Assembly (NCBI RefSeq): GCF_042684365.1
Contig: NZ_JBHULI010000001.1
Span: 124,001 to 188,000 of the forward strand
Origin: Gracilimonas halophila
GTDB taxonomy: Bacteria > Bacteroidota > Rhodothermia > Balneolales > Balneolaceae
Reading direction: 5' to 3'
Length of the DNA stretch: 64,000 nucleotides
The position numbers and the translations under genes were made by a program. Shown here piece by piece: positions 53,601 through 60,923 of the stretch. Under the pieces are notes generated by a model that was not told the DNA's origin, did no database searches, and saw only the letters and a list, made by a program, of their open reading frames with translations. Positions within the stretch are counted from its first letter, which is position 1. Each line of letters begins with the position of its first letter.

Positions 53601-54004
53601 GGAAAGCTAAGCCACTCACGGACAAAGATCTTGAAACCCTGGAGCAGTTCTTATTGGAATCGGATCCAAGCATCAGTCCGGAGGAATTTCACGAGCTCGT
53701 AGGTAAGAACCTGAAGGTAGTAGAATTTGTACGATCAGTCTCTGGGCTGGATCGTGAAGCCGTCGTTAAAGAATTCGACCAGTTTTTGCAGAATAACCAA
53801 CTCAGCTCAAATCAAATTCAGTTTATAGAGCAGATGATTGAATTTTACACGGAAAAAGGCCACCTGGATGTTGCCAATCTCTACGAACCACCGTTCAATT
53901 TTATTGATGAAGACGGCTTAGATGGAGTCTTTGATAACAATGCCAAAGTTATTGATCTGCTGGTGGAGAAGGTTCGGGGATTGAATGAGATTAAGGTGGG
54001 TTAA
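50624..54004 (+). CDS. hsdR: type I restriction endonuclease HsdR subunit, EcoEI-like with DUF4145 domain
   Basis: 1126 aa. Domain order: DUF4145-like N-terminal domain (about 10-120, LIEQVVLWMYEHDEDLELPYDTGLYNITNEM in pieces), coiled coil (145-200), HSDR_N nuclease core VDYVLWDDNGKPLALVEAKRTT (Asp249, Glu264, Lys266), SF2 helicase with ATGTGKT (377-383), DEAH (475-478) and LTATPKE, then the EcoEI-type C-terminal domain. It translocates and cuts unmodified DNA with HsdM and HsdS. No hsdM/hsdS pair lies next to it; the S and fused M genes at 43.5-47.3 kb are on the other strand, have different composition and carry their own nuclease domain. The gene appears intact. Confidence 0.93.
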   Translation: MSNFDFLHPDWPEFIDNAKAVEKLVHFDPRGACGRARHLIEQVVLWMYEHDEDLELPYDTGLYNITNEMGFKKIIGYQVYEKIKVIRKVGNIALHDNKRVTEDDALRVCREVFHVMYWLYSTYTTDEEPKPELEFDPDKVPKVESASKESLARLQELEFQMEERADRLRELQQSLEEKDKALEQRNREIKQMRLQTRKYADNHDYNEAETRELLIDVMLRESGWDPAERNVREYEVSGMPNKSGTGYVDYVLWDDNGKPLALVEAKRTTRSYDEGQHQAKLYADCLEKEFGVRPVIFMSNGYEIWIWDDEQYPPRSVLGFYTKDSLQKLFFQRANKESLKLAEVNKKITGRYYQVAAIRRVGERFQEGHRRALLVMATGTGKTRTAISITDMVLKKKWAKRVLFLADRNALVKQAYKNYAEHLPEVPIVNLVEEKNDDAARVVFSTYPTMLNQIENLEEGKRKFDPGHFDLVIIDEAHRSVYNKYQAIFDYFDSLLLGLTATPKEDVDHDTYNLFNAEQGNPTYAYGLEEAVSDGYLVPPKTISVLGKFITEGIKYAELSEEEKKQYDDLLADDETGAVPDHIDPGKLNAWLFNEDTVEKVLKQLMEHGIKVEGGDRLGDTIMFAKNHKHAVFIKEVFDKNFPQYAGKFAKVIDNKVEYAQDLVEKFCLPDERPVIAISVDMMDTGIDAPDCVNLVFFKPVRSKAKFNQMIGRGTRLREDLFGPGSDKQHFLIFDYCGNFEFFEQNPEGYETTSSASITAKIFEKRLLLTAKLKNEPYNRDEELQQYRTNLLDLLHQQVSNLERQSVQVRPKLKLVDKLSERAVWDHLQPQERKEIVRELAELIPANIDEDEMSRRFDLLMLTLQHEEMDGVLQQKKTKEVVIELAEHLYSKKHIPAVKKVLPTVEKAISEEFWTSPKVTNLEEIRQQLRDLMHLIERKSRAPVYTDFEDEFGEIEIDDSFASDSGVNKDRYLRKIRKFIEEHSNHLIIEKIRKAKPLTDKDLETLEQFLLESDPSISPEEFHELVGKNLKVVEFVRSVSGLDREAVVKEFDQFLQNNQLSSNQIQFIEQMIEFYTEKGHLDVANLYEPPFNFIDEDGLDGVFDNNAKVIDLLVEKVRGLNEIKVG

Positions 54005-54013
54005 GGGTTAATA

Positions 54014-54064
54014 CTCGTTGCTAAGCCGGAGCTTAGCAACGCAGTCCCGGAAGCTCCTGCTTCC
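54014..54064. repeat. REP-type element, copy 1
   Basis: Two hairpins: GTTGCTAAGC-CGGA-GCTTAGCAAC (54017-54040) and GGAAGC-TCCT-GCTTCC (54049-54064), joined by GCAGTCCC. About 90% identical to 55933-55983, with loop sequences CGGA versus TCCG. It lies between hsdR and the gamma-glutamyltransferase 3' end. Confidence 0.85.
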
Positions 54065-54844
54065 CGTGAAGCAAAAAAAACGAGGCTCTCAATACCCCGC
54101 AGCCTGGCCATCCACTCTCGACTCCGAAGCTCCGAAATACACACCCTTTTCATGGTCGCGCATGATGGCCTGGAAGCGGCCGAAGAAGCTGTCTCCGATC
54201 TGTACATCATGCCCCATTTGGCGGAGGGCTTGCACCACTTCAAAGCTCACGCCGGACTCAATGCTTACCTGTCCTGTGTCGGTGAGTTTATCCGAAAGGG
54301 CATCGGTAGGCTGGGTAGAGCCGGAATGCTCCCAACGGAAGGCGTCACCGGCCTGCTGTACATTCATTCCAAAATCAACGATGTTCGTAAGAATACTTAC
54401 ATGTCCGATCGGCTGATACCCGCCGCCCATATTACCAAACGCCATGATCGGTTTTCCGTCTTTCATAAGAAAGCCGGGGATGATGGTATGGAATGGCCGC
54501 TTGCCCGGGGCATACACATTCGGGTGATTCGGATCGAGTGAAAATAACTCGCCCCGGTTCTGAAAACTGAATCCGGTTCCGGGAACGACAAATCCGGTTC
54601 CCATTCCCCGAAAGTTACTTTGAATGAGAGAGACCATATTACCCTCTTCATCGGCGGTGGTCATGTAAATAGTGTCCCCATCTTCCAGTACTTCAACACC
54701 GGTGGTGAGGTCTCTGCGGGCACGGTCGCCGATCAGCTCACGACGTTCAGCCGCATATTCTTTGGACAGTAATTTATCATAAGGAACATCATGAAAAGCG
54801 GGGTCAGCATAGTGTTTCGCTCGATCCTCAAAAGCCAGTTTCTT
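54059..54844 (-). repeat. direct repeat, right copy (within intact gamma-glutamyltransferase gene)
   Basis: 786 bp matching 48008-48791 in the same orientation. Homology ends at 54844, inside codons for residues near 328 of the intact gene, and begins inside the second hairpin of the REP element. Confidence 0.92.
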
Positions 54845-55825
54845 GGCTTCGATCATCAGGTGAAGGGTTTCTGTAGTACCGAATCCGGTTTCGCTAAGAT
54901 CAAACCCTTCCAGGATATTCAGTATCTGAAGAACGGCTGTTCCCTGTACGTTTCCGCCTACCTGATACACATCATAGCCACGGTAGTTCACTGTTTGCGG
55001 TTCTACCCACTCCGATTCATGCTTATCGAAATCTTCATAGCGCAGGTAGCCGTTATTCTCTTTCATCCAGATATCGATCTTCCTGGCTATTTCTCCCCGA
55101 TAGAACGCATCCCGACCTTGTTCAGCCAACAGACGGAAGGTATTCCCAAGATCAGGATTGCGAAACACTTCTCCTTTTTCCGGTCCCTCGCCGTCGATCG
55201 TGAAAGTCTCTTCAAAAGCGCCGGGCTGAGTCTTCAGAAAAGGAACACTGCGTCTCCATGCTGCCGAGATTGCCTCACTGACCGGGAATCCGTTTTCAGC
55301 ATACCAGATTGGTTCCGAAAGAATATCACTCATATCAACTGAGCCAAACCGTTCGTGCATCTCAAACCATCCATCCACTGCTCCCGGTACAGAGACTGAA
55401 AGCAGATCATAAGCCGGAATACTGTTTTCTCCTTTTTCTTCCAGGATCTTCATCAGTCGCTCGTAGGAGAGTCCGCGCGGAGAACGTCCGCTGGCGTTGA
55501 GCGCGTAAAGCTGCTGGCTTTCAGCATGCCAGATTATGGCAAAGAGATCACCGCCGATGCCGTTACCGGTGGGTTCCATAAGTCCCATTGCGGCATTGGC
55601 CCCGATAGCTGCATCGATCGCATTCCCACCGTTTCTCAAAATTTCTAACCCTACCTGGGTTGCCAAAGGCTGACTGGTGGCCACCATACCCCGTTGTGCT
55701 ATCACCTCTGAACGAGTGGAGATCAGGTTACCGGCCTCGCGGTCGATCTGGGCCTGGAGGGTTTCAACGGGGATAAGAATTAAAGTAAACAGGAATGGAA
55801 AAAGTAAGGTGTAAAAGCGTTTCAT
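54089..55825 (-). CDS. ggt: gamma-glutamyltransferase, intact
   Basis: 578 aa, normal length. Signal peptide: KRFYTLLFPFLFTLILIPVETLQAQ. It is an autoprocessing Ntn-hydrolase that hydrolyses or transfers gamma-glutamyl groups of glutathione-like compounds in the periplasm. The large subunit starts GMVATSQPLATQVGLEILRNGGNAIDAAIGANAAMGLMEPTGNGIGGDLF (in pieces). By alignment with the E. coli enzyme the processing Thr is Thr385 in DTIYMTTADEEGN. The 3' 786 bp are repeated at 48.0 kb. Some Ntn members have other gamma-glutamyl substrates; as this group uses bacillithiol, the substrate need not be glutathione. Confidence 0.93.
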   Translation of the reverse strand: MKRFYTLLFPFLFTLILIPVETLQAQIDREAGNLISTRSEVIAQRGMVATSQPLATQVGLEILRNGGNAIDAAIGANAAMGLMEPTGNGIGGDLFAIIWHAESQQLYALNASGRSPRGLSYERLMKILEEKGENSIPAYDLLSVSVPGAVDGWFEMHERFGSVDMSDILSEPIWYAENGFPVSEAISAAWRRSVPFLKTQPGAFEETFTIDGEGPEKGEVFRNPDLGNTFRLLAEQGRDAFYRGEIARKIDIWMKENNGYLRYEDFDKHESEWVEPQTVNYRGYDVYQVGGNVQGTAVLQILNILEGFDLSETGFGTTETLHLMIEAKKLAFEDRAKHYADPAFHDVPYDKLLSKEYAAERRELIGDRARRDLTTGVEVLEDGDTIYMTTADEEGNMVSLIQSNFRGMGTGFVVPGTGFSFQNRGELFSLDPNHPNVYAPGKRPFHTIIPGFLMKDGKPIMAFGNMGGGYQPIGHVSILTNIVDFGMNVQQAGDAFRWEHSGSTQPTDALSDKLTDTGQVSIESGVSFEVVQALRQMGHDVQIGDSFFGRFQAIMRDHEKGVYFGASESRVDGQAAGY

Positions 55826-55932
55826 CGGGGTCTGATTTTATTAACTATGTGTTGGATTATACAATCCGATAATGCCTTTTACAAAACAAACCTTTTCAAA
55901 AATGTTACACCTCGAATGCACGGGAAAACTTC

Positions 55933-55983
55933 CTCGTTGCTAAGCTCCGGCTTAGCAACGCAGTCCCGGAAGCTCCAGCTTCC
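55933..55983. repeat. REP-type element, copy 2 (upstream of RAYT)
   Basis: GTTGCTAAGC-TCCG-GCTTAGCAAC (55936-55959) and GGAAGC-TCCA-GCTTCC (55968-55983), linked by GCAGTCCC. It lies in the gap between ggt and the RAYT gene and forms an inverted pair with copy 3 around the RAYT gene. Confidence 0.88.
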
Positions 55984-56077
55984 AGCAAAGGAACAAGCCA
56001 AATATTAAACCATCCCGGTGTCCTAAAAAAAGATTGTAAGGAATCTCATCCGAATCGCTCTTACTAAAAAAAACACG

Positions 56078-56611
56078 ATGGGAAGAAGCCGATACAAACA
56101 ACACGAACCTTGGTATCCCTATCTACTTACCAGCAGTTTTGTACATGGATTACCTCTATTCTCAAAGCCTGAGATAGTAAATTTTGTCATTGAGGCTATA
56201 AAGCATCATCAATATAAAAATGATCTAAAAGTGTATGCTTGGTGCGTTATGGAAAATCACTTTCATCTCATTGCCGAGCAAGAAGATTTAAAAACATGTA
56301 TGCAAAGCATTAAATCGTATACGGCAAAGCAGATCCTGGATTTCCTGAGATCAAAGAATTATCAGCTTTATTTGAAACAGCTGGCTTTTTCACGAAAACG
56401 CGGGAAAAAGGAGTCTGTATTTCAAGTGTGGCAGGAGGGTTATCATCCCAAGCAAATATCTACGGAGAAGATCTTGAATCAGAAGATTAATTATGTGCAC
56501 TTTAACCCGGTTAAGCGAGGGTATGTGGATAAACCGGAGGACTGGAGGTATTCTTCAGCGAGGGATTATTTGGGAGGTAGTGGGTTATTAGATATTCAGA
56601 GAATCATTTGA
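56078..56611 (+). CDS. REP-associated tyrosine transposase (RAYT, Y1 family)
   Basis: 177 aa. The HUH motif is His61-Phe-His63 in CVMENHFHLIAEQ. The candidate catalytic Tyr is Tyr81 in SIKSYTAKQIL. The family's C-terminal signature is present as INYVHFNPVKRGYVDKPEDWRYSSARDYLGG. RAYTs nick single-stranded REP DNA and are thought to have spread REP elements as domesticated single-copy transposases. The gene is flanked by inverted REP copies at 55933 and 56614, the usual arrangement. It has no IS ends other than these. Confidence 0.93.
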   Translation: MGRSRYKQHEPWYPYLLTSSFVHGLPLFSKPEIVNFVIEAIKHHQYKNDLKVYAWCVMENHFHLIAEQEDLKTCMQSIKSYTAKQILDFLRSKNYQLYLKQLAFSRKRGKKESVFQVWQEGYHPKQISTEKILNQKINYVHFNPVKRGYVDKPEDWRYSSARDYLGGSGLLDIQRII

Positions 56612-56613
56612 GT

Positions 56614-56664
56614 GGAAGCCGGAGCTTCCCGGACTGCATCACGAAGCCGGAGCTTCGTGACGAG
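56614..56664. repeat. REP-type element, copy 3 (downstream of RAYT, inverted)
   Basis: GGAAGC-CGGA-GCTTCC (56614-56629), linker CGGACTGC, then ACGAAGC-CGGA-GCTTCGT (56641-56658) and GACGAG. Its reverse complement lines up with copies 1 and 2 (CTCGT..., GCAGTCC..., GGAAGC...), so RAYT lies between inverted REPs. Confidence 0.88.
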
Positions 56665-56681
56665 TATTTAGGGGGGGGTAT

Positions 56682-56711
56682 AAAAAAAGCCGATCCGAAG
56701 GACCGGCTTTG
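56682..56711 (-). terminator. rho-independent terminator of the oxidoreductase gene
   Basis: On the minus strand AAAGCCGGTCC-TTC-GGATCGGCTTT is followed by TTTT. It is 25 bp after the stop at 56736. Confidence 0.85.
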
Positions 56712-56735
56712 GAGTCTATTTTGATGTCACAGCTC

Positions 56736-57692
56736 TTAAGGGGTAATAATCAATTTCCCTCTGGTATGAAGCTTTTCAATTTCCTGAAGAGCTTGTCCGG
56801 CTTCATCCAGGGAATAAGTCTTGGAAACGGGTACTTTTATTTTGCCGTTATCAGCGAGCACCGCAATATGTTCAAGCTGTTCTGCATTTGGTTCTACAAA
56901 TACGTATTTGAATTCAATCTCATCACTAATGTCGGGCTTGCTGTTGGTAATGGATGCAACTTTCCCATCATCTTTTAACACACCGGTTTCCATAACTTGG
57001 GCAAAAGAATCTCCGCGGGAACAATGAAAGATAAGGTCAACGCCTTCAGGTTGGGCTTTTTGAACCGCTTCCCCAACATGATTGTCTTTGTAATCAATTG
57101 TGATATCAGCGCCGAGTTCTTTCATGTATTCATGGTTGGCTTCACTTGCCACACCAATTACGTTTGCGCCAACAGATTTCGCTAATTGAATAGCTAACGT
57201 ACCTACCCCGCCTGAAGCACCTAAAATTAACAAGGTTTGGCCCTTTTTAAGTCTGCCAAAATCAAAAATGGATTGATAGGCTGTTAATCCCACTAATGGG
57301 ATCCCGCCGGCTTCTTCCATAGAAATATTGGATGGCCGTTCAGCAAGATAAGATTCCGGTAGACACACATATTCTGCAAAGGTTCCGTGTTGGATCTTCG
57401 GGCGTCTTGCATACGCATAGACTTCATCCCCGGGACTAAAACGGCTGACCGAGTGGCCGGTTTCTTCCACTACACCTGCTACATCCCATCCGTGAATAAG
57501 AGGGAATTCACCGGGAATGGCATCTTTAAGCATACCCCGCGCAACAGCTGCGTCAACGGGATTAACTCCGGCAGCTTTAACCCGCACCAATACTTCTCCT
57601 TCACCGGCTTTGGGCTTGTCTAATTCATCGCTCTTGATATTAGTCAGGTCTCCATATTCTTCAATAAAAGCGGCCTTCATTTGTTCACTCAT
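56736..57692 (-). CDS. NADP-dependent oxidoreductase, zinc-independent MDR/quinone-reductase type
   Basis: 318 aa. The MDR N-domain is VLVRVKAAGVNPVDAAVARGMLKDAIPGEFPLIHGWDVAGVVEETG (in pieces). The nucleotide-binding site is LLILGASGGVGTLAIQLAKSVGANVIGVAS. There is no structural zinc Cys cluster and no catalytic zinc ligands, so it belongs with NADPH:quinone or enone reductases. The N-terminus is cytosolic. It is monocistronic, with its own terminator, and follows the MFS gene on the same strand after a gap of about 130 bp. Confidence 0.9.
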   Translation of the reverse strand: MSEQMKAAFIEEYGDLTNIKSDELDKPKAGEGEVLVRVKAAGVNPVDAAVARGMLKDAIPGEFPLIHGWDVAGVVEETGHSVSRFSPGDEVYAYARRPKIQHGTFAEYVCLPESYLAERPSNISMEEAGGIPLVGLTAYQSIFDFGRLKKGQTLLILGASGGVGTLAIQLAKSVGANVIGVASEANHEYMKELGADITIDYKDNHVGEAVQKAQPEGVDLIFHCSRGDSFAQVMETGVLKDDGKVASITNSKPDISDEIEFKYVFVEPNAEQLEHIAVLADNGKIKVPVSKTYSLDEAGQALQEIEKLHTRGKLIITP

Positions 57693-57820
57693 AATAAATT
57701 TCCTTTAGTTTGTTGATCTTCATTTTTTCACAAAACAAGGGTAGATAAAGATGAGTTCGCCGGCCTGAATTGTTTGAACCTATGACCCCGATGTATAGAA
57801 TTGAATACCGGGGATATGAG

Positions 57821-59116
57821 CTACATATCTTCGAGCATACTTGCATCTGCAGTTATGTACCACTCTTCTTTCATGAAGAATACAGATGAGATCACAAACA
57901 ACCCTGCTGCAAAGGCGGCGGCATAAAAAGTGGCATCGAGGCTGAACCCGGCATAGACCAAACCCAACAGATAGGGGCCAAGTGCCTGACCGGTTCTCAT
58001 TACCACCCAATTCACAGAGAGGAAGGCTGCCCGATATTCTTTATCGGCATAGCCGGTAAGGAGGTTTAAAATGCTGGGGATATTGATACCCTGGGCTGCT
58101 CCGAATATGATAACGGGAATAATGAACCACCAGATGTTTTCAACAAGGGGAAGCATCAGAAAGATAGATAAATAGAGAATGGCGGCGGTGCGAATGAGTC
58201 CTACTTCAGAAAATCTTGTCGTTAATTTTCCAAGCTGGGAAGAAGCGTAGGCCGTCATAAAAGAAGAGCCGGATAAGATGATACCGATCCAAAATGAATT
58301 CTGTCCAAATTTTTCATCCAGCAGTATGGTAAAGAACGTGATGTATCCTCCATAAAGCATGATGAAGGTCAGAAATATTCCCACAAAGAGCGGTATCACT
58401 TTTTTTGAAACCAGTGAAGAGGCTACATTGGAGAAGATCTCGGACATATTGAGTCCGCCGTTAGACCCGGTTTTTTCCAGTTTAGTGAGGACGAAGAGTC
58501 CAACAGGGATGGCCAGAAGGCTCAAGAAAAAAGGATAGTGCCAGCCTATCACAGCGAGCGCACCACCAACGGCAGGATAGAAAGCCGTTCCGATACTCAG
58601 AACACTTCCATTATATCCCATAGCCGTGGCACGTTTATTTCCGGAATAAAGATCTCCGATCAAAGTTAAATTCAAGGCACCTAATGAAGCACTTCCCATT
58701 CCCTGAAGTGCTCTGAAGAAAAGCATTTGCTCAAAAGAGGTGGCAAACGCACAGGCGGTACCCGCGATCCCAAAAAGAAACAGCGAGGGTACTAAAACGA
58801 TCTTCCGCCCAAAGCGATCCGCTAAAAGGCCAAGTATCGGGGTGATGAAAATTCCCGGCAGGGTAAAGAAGGTGATGAGCAGGCCGATCTGTTGAGCCGA
58901 GACATCCATAGCGTCGGCAATGGAAGGAAAGGCAGGAGCGATGGAGGAAACTCCCATCACTGCTGTTAACGTGATACCAAATATGATATAAAGGTTTACA
59001 TCACTTAGTAAATGAAGGTTTGATCTTTCTGCTGAAGTGCTCAAAATTATAGGGGATTGTTCAATTACGGAAAAACTAAAAACAGCTTTTGCCGAATCCG
59101 TTCCGAATGCTGACAA
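57821..59116 (-). CDS. MFS transporter, drug-efflux type
   Basis: Up to 431 aa with twelve transmembrane helices. Motif A is present as ILGLLADRFGRKIVLVPS between TM2 and TM3. The long form starts at a TTG (59116); a second TTG at 59044 (STSAERSNLHLLSDVNLYIIFG) leaves a more usual short N-tail and may be the true start. There is no ATG before TM1. Proton-driven efflux of drugs or metabolites is the likely role; the substrate is unknown. Divergent from the acyltransferase genes at 59358. Confidence 0.87.
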   Translation of the reverse strand: MSAFGTDSAKAVFSFSVIEQSPIILSTSAERSNLHLLSDVNLYIIFGITLTAVMGVSSIAPAFPSIADAMDVSAQQIGLLITFFTLPGIFITPILGLLADRFGRKIVLVPSLFLFGIAGTACAFATSFEQMLFFRALQGMGSASLGALNLTLIGDLYSGNKRATAMGYNGSVLSIGTAFYPAVGGALAVIGWHYPFFLSLLAIPVGLFVLTKLEKTGSNGGLNMSEIFSNVASSLVSKKVIPLFVGIFLTFIMLYGGYITFFTILLDEKFGQNSFWIGIILSGSSFMTAYASSQLGKLTTRFSEVGLIRTAAILYLSIFLMLPLVENIWWFIIPVIIFGAAQGINIPSILNLLTGYADKEYRAAFLSVNWVVMRTGQALGPYLLGLVYAGFSLDATFYAAAFAAGLFVISSVFFMKEEWYITADASMLEDM

Positions 59117-59357
59117 TGATACTGATAATTGAAAGGGAGTACCAACCTTTTGCCTTTCCTGATATCCTATTGAAATGATGAATGGATTTAGTGATATTTT
59201 TAGGCGCTCATTTCAGGCAATGATGAGACTATAGTTAGAGGTCAGGCATAATTTTCTTGGTTTTAAAATTTGACAACCGGAATCTTTTATATCCCCTAAA
59301 TTGTTGGCTTAAGAGAAAATTGATACAGAGACTTTAAAAAATACAGTAGGACAAAAG

Positions 59358-60116
59358 TTGAAAGCAGAAAAAAAGATCTTGCCGGATATTTCCAATCATC
59401 GGTATACCGTGAGTATTGCACGAACTGACGAAGAAATACAGGGCGCTCTATCATTGAGATACCGGGTTTTTTATCAGGAACTTGAACGGGAGTTTGATTC
59501 CTCAAAAGATATTGATGAGGATAAATATGATGCTCAGTGTCATCATCTCATCGTTAAAGAAAATGCATCCGATGAAATAGTTGGCACCTATCGATTACAA
59601 ACGTATGAACAAGCGGCAACGGGCGAGGGATTTTACTCAGAAAGCCTGTTTCATTTGGAGGATCTTCCCAGAGAAGTCCTTTCTAAAAGTTTCGAGGTTG
59701 GCCGGGCTTGTATAGAAGAAAAGCACAGAAGCGGACGTGTTCTGTTTTTACTTTGGAAAGGATTTGCAGGCTACTTGCAAGCATTGGATAAAAGATATTT
59801 GCTGGGAAGCCTGGGTATTCCTGCCACTTCACCTGAAGAAGGGCTGGCCATTTATGAGGAGCTTAAGAGTCAGGGCGTGATCCATAAAGAATATCAGATA
59901 AGAGCCAAACCTCCTTTCAAGCAAAACGAAGAGGAGAAAGTGTGTTCCCTGAAAAAGAAGTTCAAAGCTCCTGCATTACTTGAAAACTACCTGAGTGTTG
60001 GCTGTGACATCATTAGCAAACCGGCATACCATGAAGATCTCGAACTTCTATATGTGATGATATTCCTTGATGTTGAAAACATATCTGACCGGACCAGAAA
60101 AATGTTCTTTGGGTAA
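59358..60116 (+). CDS. OlsB/GlsB-like amino acid N-acyltransferase (GNAT fold)
   Basis: 252 aa, TTG start at 59358 with a weak TAGGA sequence upstream. The GNAT N-acyl-transferase core is ALSLRYRVFYQELEREF ... EIVGTYRLQTYEQA ... SFEVGRACIEEKHRSGRVLFLLWKGFAGYL, as in OlsB-type enzymes. These attach a 3-hydroxy-acyl chain from acyl-ACP to the amino group of ornithine or, in Bacteroides, glycine. A PlsC-like acyltransferase follows 27 bp downstream and would add the second chain, giving an aminolipid. The amino acid cannot be read from the sequence. Confidence 0.82.
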   Translation: MKAEKKILPDISNHRYTVSIARTDEEIQGALSLRYRVFYQELEREFDSSKDIDEDKYDAQCHHLIVKENASDEIVGTYRLQTYEQAATGEGFYSESLFHLEDLPREVLSKSFEVGRACIEEKHRSGRVLFLLWKGFAGYLQALDKRYLLGSLGIPATSPEEGLAIYEELKSQGVIHKEYQIRAKPPFKQNEEEKVCSLKKKFKAPALLENYLSVGCDIISKPAYHEDLELLYVMIFLDVENISDRTRKMFFG

Positions 60117-60143
60117 AAACCACTAATTACAGCAGTTAAATTA

Positions 60144-60923
60144 ATGAGTAAAATTCGCGGTTTTACAAAGCTCGCCCTGCTGATCATATTTACCCTTTCT
60201 ACCTTTACCATATATGCTATAGGGTTGGTGATTCCCAAACTCCTCAGATCAAGATATGAGCCTTGGCGAAATCTATTTATGAGAACCTGGGCAGAAGGAA
60301 CTGCTTTCATTTTTAATATGGATGTTACAATAGAGGGAGTGCCTCCGGATGCTCCTTTCTTCCTCGTTTCTAATCATTTAAGCTATCTGGATATTGTTCC
60401 ACTTTATCTGAGCCTGAAATGCACTTTTGTAGCCAAGAAGGCTGTTCGAAACTGGCCGATCTTGGGTTTTATGGTACATTCTGTTGGGGTGATATTTGTA
60501 GACCGGAACCGCAGAACCGACGTAAAAAGGGTAAATAAAGAATTGTCAGAATCTATGAATGAGTATCAGGGATTGATCTTTTTCCCTGAAGCTACCTCAT
60601 CAGGCGGAGAAGATATCTTACCTTTCCACGCCTCTTTACTTCAATTCCCTGCGGAAAAGGAAGTGCCGGTGCATACTGCATCCATCAGCTACAAAACCGG
60701 TCCCCGAGATGTACATGCAAGAGACAGCGTTTGCTTTTTTGGTGCAAGGGATGGGTTCATGGAGCATCTGTTAAAGCTGTCACAAACAACAAAGATCGAC
60801 TGCAAAATTCGGTTTGGTGAAAAAGCAATTATCTCGAACGACCGAAAAGAACTTGCTGAGAAACTGCACCAAAATGTGAAAGAGATCTTTGAACCTACTT
60901 CAGTCCCAACGGATAACTCCTGA
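60144..60923 (+). CDS. PlsC/OlsA-like O-acyltransferase
   Basis: 259 aa. An N-terminal membrane helix (TKLALLIIFTLSTFTIYAIGLVIP) precedes the acyltransferase HxxxxD motif in FFLVSNHLSYLDIVPLY, followed by VIFVDRNRR and FPEATSSGG (the usual FPEGTRS with Ala for Gly). It acylates either lysophosphatidic acid or, given its neighbour, the lyso-aminolipid made by the OlsB-like enzyme. The pair is co-directional with a short gap, as in ols/gls operons. Its last 29 bp overlap the convergent 2H-phosphoesterase gene. Confidence 0.85.
   Translation: MSKIRGFTKLALLIIFTLSTFTIYAIGLVIPKLLRSRYEPWRNLFMRTWAEGTAFIFNMDVTIEGVPPDAPFFLVSNHLSYLDIVPLYLSLKCTFVAKKAVRNWPILGFMVHSVGVIFVDRNRRTDVKRVNKELSESMNEYQGLIFFPEATSSGGEDILPFHASLLQFPAEKEVPVHTASISYKTGPRDVHARDSVCFFGARDGFMEHLLKLSQTTKIDCKIRFGEKAIISNDRKELAEKLHQNVKEIFEPTSVPTDNS

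Noticed and set aside
55857..55885. E. coli-like sigma70 promoter upstream of ggt (TTGTAA, 17 bp, TATAAT on the minus strand)
   Set aside because: The match is good, but other promoters in the window follow the Bacteroidota consensus, so this may be chance in AT-rich DNA. Not annotated.
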